A stretch of 64,000 nucleotides of DNA from assembly GCA_900312665.1 (NCBI GenBank), contig ONZQ02000019.1, forward strand, positions 310,001 to 374,000, given 5' to 3'. The DNA is from Cephalotrichum gorgonifer. Taxonomy: Eukaryota; Ascomycota; Sordariomycetes; Microascales; Microascaceae. Positions 56,194-64,000 of this stretch are shown in pieces (the first letter of the stretch is position 1; the number at the start of each line of letters is the position of its first letter). A model generated the notes under the pieces. The model saw only the letters and a list, made by a program, of their open reading frames with translations, was not told the origin of the DNA and ran no database searches. Position numbers and translations under genes: made by a program.

Positions 56194-56943
56194 GGGAGTG
56201 GAGTAAGGGGGGGTATTCTAGTGGTGGAATGGGCGTGGAAGCACGGGAAAGGGACGGGGGGGTGGCGGAGTTAGAGCTGGAGCGGGATACCTGGAGCAGG
56301 GAGTGAGACTGGAGTGGATAAGGGGAGATATAGATGACTGAGGGAGGTATAGCGGAAGCTAACGAGGTCAGGAAAGGGTTGGCAAGAGAGGTTGACGGCT
56401 TTTTCTTTCTCATGGATCTTCACTGGGGGGAGTAAACTTCACTACCACAGGGGGTACTACTCGGTAGGACCTGGTGCCCAGATACGCAGGGCTTCATTAT
56501 CATTTTCTTTTTCGAATATCAAGGCTCATGGGCATTTATCAGAATATGGATTCTCTATCGTGACAAGACGAATTATACCGTTACGATGAGCATCCTCCTT
56601 CGCAGGAGGTCCTGCTGTCGACTAATTCGGTTATATGTGAGTTGGGTAGTCTCCGTTAAGCATAACACACAGCGAACCAAGATGTTCAAGACATCAGTGG
56701 TTTCCCTCGGCTTTTGTTCCGGGAATATTATGTTCTCGTCAATCACATCACTCGGGAGACGGAGGCAAGTATGAGGCGAATGATATTATCCTAACTAATG
56801 CTCGTTGGTCCTTGACCCATTCCTTAGCGTCTGCCTGCATCCAATCTTGAAGCTGCCATTCCTCACAAGCTCCCCAAACCCAACCTCAATCATTATCATA
56901 ACATCATAGACCTGAAATACCCAATTTCTCAAAACTCCCAGGT
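56194..56943. other. region after gap, 3' flank
   Basis: The frame that continues the secreted protein is open for about 37 codons after the gap, but the sequence is purine-rich and unlike coding DNA. It may be UTR. No other gene seen. Confidence 0.4.
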
Positions 56944-59900
56944 TCAAAACAGGCGCACCAAACACGCCTCCACATCTCCCCTCTTCCCATCCAGCGCCGC
57001 GACTGACCCGACGAGGAAATCCCACGCCTTGTCCCCAATCAGCTCCCACGACTCCTCATCGCCCGCCAGCTTCGCCCTCAGGAAAGCCAGCACCCCCGCC
57101 GTGGCCATCGCCTCCCGGCCGGCCTCGACGAGCAGCTCCGCCCACTCCTCCCCCGTCGACCGCAGCGCCTCCTTGATCTTCCCCTCGGTGGCCCCGATCA
57201 TCTGGAAGACATCTCCCGACGAGGGCCACGAGCCCTCGAAGTTCTGCAGGGACACGACCCGCTCGAGCAGGTCGCCTGGGGCCTTCGGCGCAGCTTCCGT
57301 CGCACCGCCACGGAAGGGACTCCCAAACGACGCCGACGACTGGAGCGCGGGGGCTGGTGCTGCGAAGGCGGGTGGCGCGCCGGGGTTCGGTCCGCCACCC
57401 CCGAACGCAGCCGCCTGGGGCGCAGGAGGCGGAGGTGGTGCGGACGGCGTTCCCCGGCTACGACTCCCGAACAGAGACGAGCCCCAACCGGAAGTCTTCT
57501 TCGCCTTAGTCGCGAACTGTGTCGCGAACGCTGCCGCCGCATCGGAACGATCCTGGAGCTGGTCCAACCTCTCGCCCCTCGTGAGAATGGCCTCGATCTG
57601 CTGCTGTTGCGGCGAACCCGCCGCGCCAAATAGTGAGCCACCGGCTGGAGAGGGCGCGGGCGGGGGGCAGGGCGCCGCGGCCGCCACCGCGCTAGCTGAC
57701 CCAAAGAACGACACGCTAGGATCAGGGGTGGACGCGGGTGACCGCGCGGATCTCGCGCGGGTAAATTGAGCCGCATTCATAGCGGGAGGAGAGGCCGCCG
57801 TCGTATTCCTGAAGAATACGTTGCCGCCCGGAGAACCCCTACGCCGCTTAGAAGGGGGCGGAGGCCCGGACGGGCCCCCTATCGTTCGGCATACCGGGTG
57901 GACGTGTTTGGGGCCGGCAGCGGTGTCCAGTTCAATGACGTGAGTAGCCTTCCTGGTGTCGGAGCTGTCTGTTTCCTCCACCGCGACGAAGGAGCACCAC
58001 TTCCCGCCGACCTGGTACCTAACCCCCAGGCGGACGGCCTCCCTCTCTACCATGTCGGAGAAGCGCCCCTCGTGCTTCTCGCTGAGGAGCTTCTGGTTCG
58101 AGTCCTTGGCCTGGTGGATCCAGCCGGCGCCTTCTTCGAGTTCCTTGACGGCCTTGCGAGCGGCGAGCTGGTGAATTGTCTCCCCCGGCTCGTCGAGCGT
58201 CGTGACAGGTATCTCGAGCTCGAGGGGTCCATGCTTCGAGGTGGCGCGGAGGATGACTGATTTCACGGGTCTCTGGACAGTCTCCCCCGACATGAGGAGA
58301 TACACGCTAGTCCGGCTGAAGGGGTAGAGGGTCGGGATCTGGAAGGGGGCCTGGAGGAGTTTTGGCGGGATGACAGATGGTAGGTGGTCGTATTTGTTCT
58401 CAATGTCCCCGGTATTCCCCATCGCGGTATCAACGTCGACGGAGGTGTCGAAGAGCGAGATCGTCTTCTGGGCGGGTGCCGGGGATTCGACATCGCCACT
58501 CTTCGGAGCCTCGTCGATGACAAGACAGTCAGCGACCTTTTCAATAAGCTCGAAGCCGTCATCGTCGGAGTCCATTTCCGTCTCGTACTTGACTTCGAGG
58601 GTGTAGTCGCTGATGTGAGGGGTTATCGCGGCCTTCAGCATACGCACGACCTTGCTGTTCATCTTCTCGTTGTCATTAACCTGCTGCGAGAAGCCGTTCC
58701 CCGCGCGCGCGGCGCCCTCGACGAGAGATGAGCTCGCGCCCGTCCCGATACCGAGGGTAAAGAGCCTGATGGCGCCCTTGCTCTCCTCCCTATTCTCCCG
58801 AATAAGTTGGAACAGGGCATCCGGAGACCAGATGTCGCCGTCCGTAAGTAAGAGTACCTCGAGGTTCATGTCGCGCAGCCTCCTCTTGAAAACATCCTCG
58901 ATTGGACCGTACATTTCGGTGCCGCCCATGTTCGCGGTGAACTTCTCGACGTGCTGCGAAGCCTCCTCGAGCGAGGCCTTGTCGTACGTGCGGGACTTGT
59001 CCCACAGGAAGGTATGACGGTTGCCAAAACTGCAAATGTTGAACTTGACACCGACGGGGAGCGACTTGAGGAAGATCTGGAGGGCGGTCTTGAGGTTCTG
59101 GATCCTGCCCATCGACTGCATACTCCCGCTGCGGTCGCATACGAAGACAATCTCGGGCCGCTCGGGCGGGAGGGCGAATTTGGGGACAAGGGTAGCCATC
59201 AAGGCCCGTTCGTTGGTGAGGGTGGGGTGCTTCTCGAGCATCGCGACGGGGTTCGAGGTGTTGGTGGCGACGACGTGGAGGACAAAGTCCTTCTCGAGCT
59301 CGGCCGATGGAAGCAAGAGGCGCGCGGAGGCATTCTGTAAGGAGGGGTCGGCGTCGGGAGCCGTCGATAGGGTCCCGATGGACACGGAAATCGGGTGGGA
59401 GGGCGACTGGATCGACTTTATGGCGGACCCAGCCGGCATCTGTGCGTCAACGACAATCTCAAGACCCCCGGATCCCCCCGAGGCGAGCTCGGCCGTAGTG
59501 GAGAGCATAGAGACTGGGAACTCGCCGTATCTCGGGGCCAGGACGGTGGGAATCGTGAGCCGTATGCCATCCACCTCCGCGTCATGCTTGAGCTCGCCCA
59601 GATATGTAATCTCGACGTGAACTGTAGTCTTCGGGGGCACGTTCCCAACCGACGTCAGGAAAACGTCGGCGGCCTCGGGGACCTGCTCGAGGAGGGCGGC
59701 GGCGTCGCCACGGTCCCGGGCCTCCTCGTAGACCGCGCGGGCCTTCTCCTTCTCCTTTACGACGCCTGTGATGACGCGGTCGCCGATTGTGCAGGTGAAG
59801 GCGACGACGCTGACGCCGTCGATGAGGGGGAAGGTGTACTTGACCTCCTTCCATGTGGCCTCCGCGTCGTTGTTCTCGAAGGTCTGTGTCAGGGTCGTCC

Positions 59901-60021
59901 TCGCGACGGAGGAGAGGATGGAGGTGTGCGCGGCGGTCTTGACTTGGGGGACGTACTTCCGGACATGGTCGAGCATGTAGAAGAGGCCGCAGACATGGGA
60001 GTATTTCCAATGATTAGGCAT
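56944..60021 (-). CDS. VIT and von Willebrand factor A domain protein
   Basis: Single exon, 1,025 aa, ATG at 60021. A VIT domain spans about residues 15-145: VPQVKTAAHTSILSSVARTT, YTFPLIDGVSVVAFTCTIGD, KEKEKARAVYEEA, DVFLTSVGNVPPKTTVHVEI and ITYLGELKHD. The VWA domain spans about 285-460, with an intact MIDAS motif D296-R-S298-G-S300 and LLTDGDIW. After about residue 650 comes a VIT-associated tail, then a long Pro/Ala/Phe-Gly-rich low-complexity stretch (FGSASAVAAAAPCPPP, SLFGSRSRGTPSAPPPP, AFGGGGPNPGAPPAF), and a final helical domain (LLERVVSLQNFEGSW to KAWDFLVGSVAALDG) of the kind ending VWA5A/PARP4-like proteins. Likely cytosolic adhesion or scaffolding via metal-dependent protein binding; no enzymatic role is evident. 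Confidence 0.9.
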   Translation of the reverse strand: MPNHWKYSHVCGLFYMLDHVRKYVPQVKTAAHTSILSSVARTTLTQTFENNDAEATWKEVKYTFPLIDGVSVVAFTCTIGDRVITGVVKEKEKARAVYEEARDRGDAAALLEQVPEAADVFLTSVGNVPPKTTVHVEITYLGELKHDAEVDGIRLTIPTVLAPRYGEFPVSMLSTTAELASGGSGGLEIVVDAQMPAGSAIKSIQSPSHPISVSIGTLSTAPDADPSLQNASARLLLPSAELEKDFVLHVVATNTSNPVAMLEKHPTLTNERALMATLVPKFALPPERPEIVFVCDRSGSMQSMGRIQNLKTALQIFLKSLPVGVKFNICSFGNRHTFLWDKSRTYDKASLEEASQHVEKFTANMGGTEMYGPIEDVFKRRLRDMNLEVLLLTDGDIWSPDALFQLIRENREESKGAIRLFTLGIGTGASSSLVEGAARAGNGFSQQVNDNEKMNSKVVRMLKAAITPHISDYTLEVKYETEMDSDDDGFELIEKVADCLVIDEAPKSGDVESPAPAQKTISLFDTSVDVDTAMGNTGDIENKYDHLPSVIPPKLLQAPFQIPTLYPFSRTSVYLLMSGETVQRPVKSVILRATSKHGPLELEIPVTTLDEPGETIHQLAARKAVKELEEGAGWIHQAKDSNQKLLSEKHEGRFSDMVEREAVRLGVRYQVGGKWCSFVAVEETDSSDTRKATHVIELDTAAGPKHVHPVCRTIGGPSGPPPPSKRRRGSPGGNVFFRNTTAASPPAMNAAQFTRARSARSPASTPDPSVSFFGSASAVAAAAPCPPPAPSPAGGSLFGAAGSPQQQQIEAILTRGERLDQLQDRSDAAAAFATQFATKAKKTSGWGSSLFGSRSRGTPSAPPPPPAPQAAAFGGGGPNPGAPPAFAAPAPALQSSASFGSPFRGGATEAAPKAPGDLLERVVSLQNFEGSWPSSGDVFQMIGATEGKIKEALRSTGEEWAELLVEAGREAMATAGVLAFLRAKLAGDEESWELIGDKAWDFLVGSVAALDGKRGDVEACLVRLF

Positions 60022-61025
60022 GGTGGCAAGCTTGGAAGCGCGAGCTTCACGGAGGTGTAAGAGAAACGGCGAGGGATACAGGGAGACGGATTACGGATCG
60101 TTGGAAGGAAAGAATGGTTGGCGATTTAGATCTTGATGTCGAGCTGTCTTGATGGATATAAGTAGGGATAGAGGGCGGCTTGATGTTGGATGTTTAGAAA
60201 GAGATGAAGAACAAGGGACAACCCAAAGGCGTCCCTGCAAACACCTTTTTAAAGATGAAGGCGCATGGGCAGAGTTGTCAATTCGATGCTCTTGCACCGC
60301 CCACTTCGCGGGCTCAGCTCCCAAGGCAACAGCTTCGATTTCAATATTAGAGCGTGGCGCGGGGCGCGGGGAAGTGGAATATGACGCAACATTGGGTGCC
60401 AAAACCAGTCGACCGAACCAGTGGGCGCATTTTTATTGGTTTATATTTTCCGTCGCACACCTTGCTGCATCTTAGCTAGGAATTCAGACAAGTCCTGGTT
60501 TGGGGGATTGGCGAATGATGTTTGTCGTCGTGCAAACGGCGCTGGTGCCTGGCAGTCAATCATCAATGACCAGGATGTTATCTGCCGCCAAGAAGATTGA
60601 GCACGGATAATATTGATACTGAGACCCGCATCCAGACAGGCTGCCTCCCAAGGACCAAGCAGGGTCCTGGGCGATGCAACGAAATAAGATTTTTGGCAGA
60701 GGAGGTTATGGGTTAGGTAACTTGCAGCTCTGGCCCCCAGTCCATCTTGCGCACGTTCTGGGGGCAGCTTGTCACTCTCAAGCTAACATTCGGGCTCCCC
60801 CAAGAGTAGCGGGCGCGACGCGCAATCCGTCATGGCACCAACGCTTACTAGGCGGGGCTAGGCACCCTAGATATTTTGTAATACGGGTAAAGACAGCTAG
60901 GCAGCTAGGCAGCGGCGGTGGGAACCGATCTTTCTTGGTGGTTGTTCGACTGTTGGGATTCCTTCCTGTCTAAGGCAGCAGGTTTCTTGTGTCTGAGAGC
61001 GGGTTATTGTCCATATCAAATCAAC
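60022..61025. other. intergenic
   Basis: Promoter of the VIT-VWA gene. A 99-codon plus frame at 60674-60973 has an ATG but no domain and is not called. Confidence 0.5.
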
Positions 61026-61126
61026 GGTAACATGGCCGAGCGGTCTAAGGCGCCAGGTTAAGGTTACCTTAACAAGTAATTCCTGGTCATGGTTTCATGG
61101 CGTGAGTTCGAATCTCACTGTTATCA
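61026..61126 (+). tRNA. tRNA-Leu (anticodon AAG) with intron
   Basis: Acceptor GGTAACA/TGTTATC with discriminator A, D arm GCCGAGCGGTCTAAGGC, anticodon stem CCAGG/CCTGG with loop TT-AAG-G, long variable arm, and T arm GTGAG-TTCGAAT-CTCAC. A 17-base intron lies at 61064-61080, one base 3' of the anticodon, and contains CCTTAA, which pairs with the anticodon region TTAAGG as canonical eukaryotic tRNA introns do. The long variable arm and anticodon identify leucine (CUU/CUC codons). Confidence 0.93.
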
Positions 61127-63109
61127 TCATTTTTTGGTTTCGTTTATTTTGTTCGCTTTTCCTTTCCAAGGGCTTTTCGTCTCCGTTTTAACCTTTTATT
61201 ACCTCTAAACTATTGCCACATGAAAAGACAGGCTATCCGAGGAGAAGAAATGAATGGAGAGCACCAGCGGCCACCGTGAGGCTGGACTCCACCATCTTGG
61301 CCTTAAGTGATTGTTGACTCCGAACTACCGCGACCCAGGCAATCCCGCCCGCCCTTCCCGATGGATTGATTTGGTGGTAGCCTACATCTTCAATTCTGGA
61401 AAGGAAGTTTTTCCAGTTGGAGAAACATGAACTTCTGATGTGTCAACGGGCTGGTCCTTTTCTTGATTCCGGGTAGGTACCTCGGTCATCACCCTGGCTC
61501 TCTGTTCCCAGTATGCTCCCAACTACTCCCTGCAAACAGTTATTCTACTACCCTACATGCAGTAGACCCGCTTTGTATTAGCTATCGGGACTATATACTA
61601 GGACATTTCCATAATCTCTTGACGATACAGCCTGCCGTTGGGGCCGAACGGAGGTCTGAACTGCGTGAGATCCTGGCCATTCACTCGGCTTGGACGAGAT
61701 GCAGAAGTAACGGACGAATAAGTCTGTACCATGGGTGGGAATGGAGAAATGTGGATTAGGTATATTACTTTCGGCCAAAGGCCTCCAGCCATTCGATGGA
61801 TCTTGTCCCCTCCTCCACCTTCGATGTGTTGTTGGCTGGCACGTAACGGCTAACAGAAAGATCTAACAAAACTGGCAAGACCACAGAATATGCATCTTTC
61901 TGACTCCTCCTTGGGCTCTTCTAACTATCTGTCATATGTACGAACTACTTACCCCTGCAGCTGTTGTGGAAACCGACAGCCAGTTTTTGACGAAACGAGC
62001 TTGGATGAGCACTACGATGGGAAGACAAAAGTCGCATTAACGACCCAACCAATCCGCCTAATAGATTCTTTCCTAGACATTTCTCTATTTCCTCACTTTC
62101 CTCCTCTCATTGAATTTCTACTATCATTGGAAACCAAGAAGAAGAAATGGCACGGGATGGTCTAGGTTTCCGGGCAAGCGATGTGTCGTTCCTTCCCTCC
62201 GTAACTACACATGCGTGGGGGGTGGCTGCCCGTTTGCAACATCAATCACACTTCGTACCTTCCCCATCACTCCTATCCTCTTTCATTTCACTAAAACAGG
62301 AAACAAAAACACCGAAACAAATCGTGATTGCCAATGTGGATTTGCCTGCCTCCATAATCGTCTCACATCCCACGAGACCGGAAAGCTCTCCCTTTCGGCC
62401 TCTCCTCTTCGAATTTGTTTCCTCGCCCTTCCATCCGATCACTCATAGGGGTCCCAGCACTCCAGGAAGGGCGAGCCAAGGAGGGTGTTGTTTCATACTA
62501 AAGTATGTGCAAAGACGCTTAACTTCCTGATCCTTGCATCAGATGCCAGTCGCGGCTTCTTCCCATATTCACCTCCGCCCATTCACTTTAGACATGTGCG
62601 TTTGGGAGCAGCTCCTTCCTTCGAAATTCAGTTAATATTTCCCATGGAAGGTCCCGGCCGCGGCTTCAAGTATGCTTGAATAGCTCAATGGCAAGGCAGG
62701 TGCCACCCAGCCATCCCCTCCTCACTCACACATCCACCTCATCAGCCTCCAAACGAAGAAGAAACAAAACAGAACATTAGCTCACACCTCACCATCTTCC
62801 AGTCTTCTCAGCCCAGACTCATCGTCGTCGTGGAATCTTTTTTTTTTTCAGAAATATTGCCCATTCGCTCTTGTTGAACGAGATCATATCCGTTTTGAAC
62901 CTTCTCTCCAGCTCATCGGCTCCTCCAACTAGCCGGACTCACCAACACGCCACTCCGCCGATATCCTAGTGATATCGTCTCAGTTTTGCCTCCCATTTTG
63001 GACACCCGACCGGAGTCCTTGAGCAAGTGGTCTCTCAAGGTACCTCAAGGTGGTGGACCTGAATAGACTGGTCGGAACTGCTACTTCCCTTTACCTCCAG
63101 CCGGGCAAG
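61127..63109. other. intergenic
   Basis: About 2 kb without a supported gene. The tRNA is followed by a T-rich run at 61128-61150 that would terminate RNA polymerase III. Short frames near 61460-61760 and 61890-62530 show no domains. CT-rich sequence near 62700-63000 is probably helicase promoter or leader. Confidence 0.5.
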
Positions 63110-64000
63110 ATGGATCTGGCAAGTGCTCCCCTCTCTTCTGACTCTCAAGCATCCCGAAAGCTCGTCAGCTCAAACAGCCATGCCCTGTTTTGTGGAAATT
63201 CTGCATCTAACGTCTATTATCGAAGCAGGCGAACTCCCAGGCTGCCAGAAGGATGAACTGGCACGAGGAACCTGAGATGCCGCGAGCCGAGGAAATCATA
63301 GCCACCCAAGCGAGCGTTCTACCTCACCACGAGGTACAGAAACCACCTCGGAACAAGAATCGGTATCTGGAGGCCCAGTACCGCCTCTTGCGTCACGAGG
63401 GAACAGAGCTTCTGCGAAGGTCGGTACAGGAGTTCCGCCAGGACCCGGGCATGGCTGAGTCCAGCGACACGGCGGTGTATACGAATGTGAGTCCTTGTCC
63501 CCTGCCCATCCGGCCTGGCGTCATCTTCCAGACCCAGACATGGACAGTAGAGAGTTCCTAATCACCCGCCATCCCAGGTGGTGGTCCACGGCTACCTTGT
63601 GTCACGAATCGGCATGCTTTGTCGGATTGGCTTCTGCCCTTCGCGGACCGACAAGCGGATTCGTTGGAACCAATCACCCCGGTTGACACCAGGAACAATT
63701 GTTGCGCTCTCGCCCGCAGATGACAAGTTCCAGAATATCTGCTTGATTGCCAATGTCGTTCAACGGGACCTCGTCGGCCGCCTCGAGCCGGATCTGGCCG
63801 CTGGGGAGCATCCATCCACTCCGCCCAGAATCGACATCGCGTGGGCCGATCCGAAGCATGATGCTATCCTGGACCCCGACACGGAGCTAGTAATGGTTGA
63901 AGCTCGAAATGGATACTACGAGTCTGTCCGTCACGCAATGCGTGGACTCCAGGAGTGGTCTCAATACCCGTGAGTATCATCTTTATTACTGTCACCCCAC
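63110..64000 (+). CDS. ZNFX1/Hrr1/SAD-3-like RNA helicase, N-terminal part (truncated by window end)
   Basis: Exons 63110-63118, 63229-63486 and 63578-63969, the last ending in a GTGAGT donor at 63970. Intron 1 is read as GC-AG (GCAAGT donor, TCTAACG branch) and gives M-D-L then ANSQAARRMNWHEEPEMP; alternatively translation starts at the in-frame ATG 63253. Recognisable blocks are YLEAQYRLLRHEGTELLRRS and, after intron 2, VVVHGYLVSRIGMLCRIGF, IRWNQSPRLTPGTIVALSP and LVMVEARNGYYESVRHAMRG. This is the region before the helicase core in NFX1-type zinc-finger helicases (animal ZNFX1; S. pombe Hrr1 and Neurospora SAD-3 are related). Those act with RNA-dependent RNA polymerase and Argonaute in RNAi-linked silencing. 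The helicase motifs themselves lie outside the window. Confidence 0.75.

Noticed and set aside
60674..60973. 99-codon plus frame with ATG
   Set aside because: No domain, no signal peptide, composition like non-coding flank.

Overview
The window reads as nuclear DNA of a filamentous ascomycete (Pezizomycotina, most likely Sordariomycetes). The support is: short GT-AG introns of about 45-160 nt with CTAAC/CTGAC-like branch sites; fungus-specific families (HET, 2EXR, CFEM receptor, PDR-type ABC transporter, fungal bZIP, CAZymes); a pogo/Fot1 transposon carrying C-to-T stop codons typical of RIP; and nuclear tRNAs. All spliced structures were built by hand from reading frames and splice signals. 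For every complete spliced gene the exon lengths sum to a multiple of three.

Layout. 1-5 kb: Cu-only surface superoxide dismutase, a minus-strand bZIP factor whose first exon I cannot place, and a conserved secreted protein with a Gly/Gln tail. 6.4-20 kb: GH43 plus CBM6 arabinan/xylan enzyme, HET protein, small cysteine-rich secreted protein, 2EXR protein, a long sparse stretch with a 202-base N gap, and a PL11 rhamnogalacturonan lyase. 20.6-28.8 kb: an eight-exon CFEM 7-TM receptor, a 1,857-bp RIP-decayed pogo-type transposon with 52-bp inverted repeats, a secreted alpha/beta hydrolase and an erythromycin-esterase-like enzyme. 29-36 kb: BTB protein, decayed F-box/LRR-like locus, tRNA-Ser(GCT), and a second HET protein bracketed by a 22-bp direct repeat. 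36-49 kb: GNAT acetyltransferase, 2OG-Fe(II) oxygenase divergent from a Dal5-type MFS permease, prolyl-4-hydroxylase-like oxygenase, and a five-exon PDR ABC transporter. 49-64 kb: mostly gene-poor, with a frameshifted HET remnant, an acidic secreted protein cut by a 20-N gap, an intronless VIT-VWA protein, an intron-containing tRNA-Leu(AAG), and the 5' end of a ZNFX1/Hrr1/SAD-3-like helicase.

How the genes may work together (inference). GH43-CBM6 and PL11 suit attack on pectin side chains and the rhamnogalacturonan backbone. The 36-49 kb block of acetyltransferase, two oxygenases, permease and efflux pump looks like a detoxification or nutrient-use module; no synthase is present. Two HET genes, one HET remnant, and the BTB, 2EXR and F-box-like loci mark a non-self-recognition or accessory neighbourhood. 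The RIP-mutated transposon and the helicase both relate to genome defence.

The most unusual signal is three likely GC-AG introns, all with the 5' site GCAAGT, in three different genes. One of them is needed to restore the eight-cysteine CFEM pattern.
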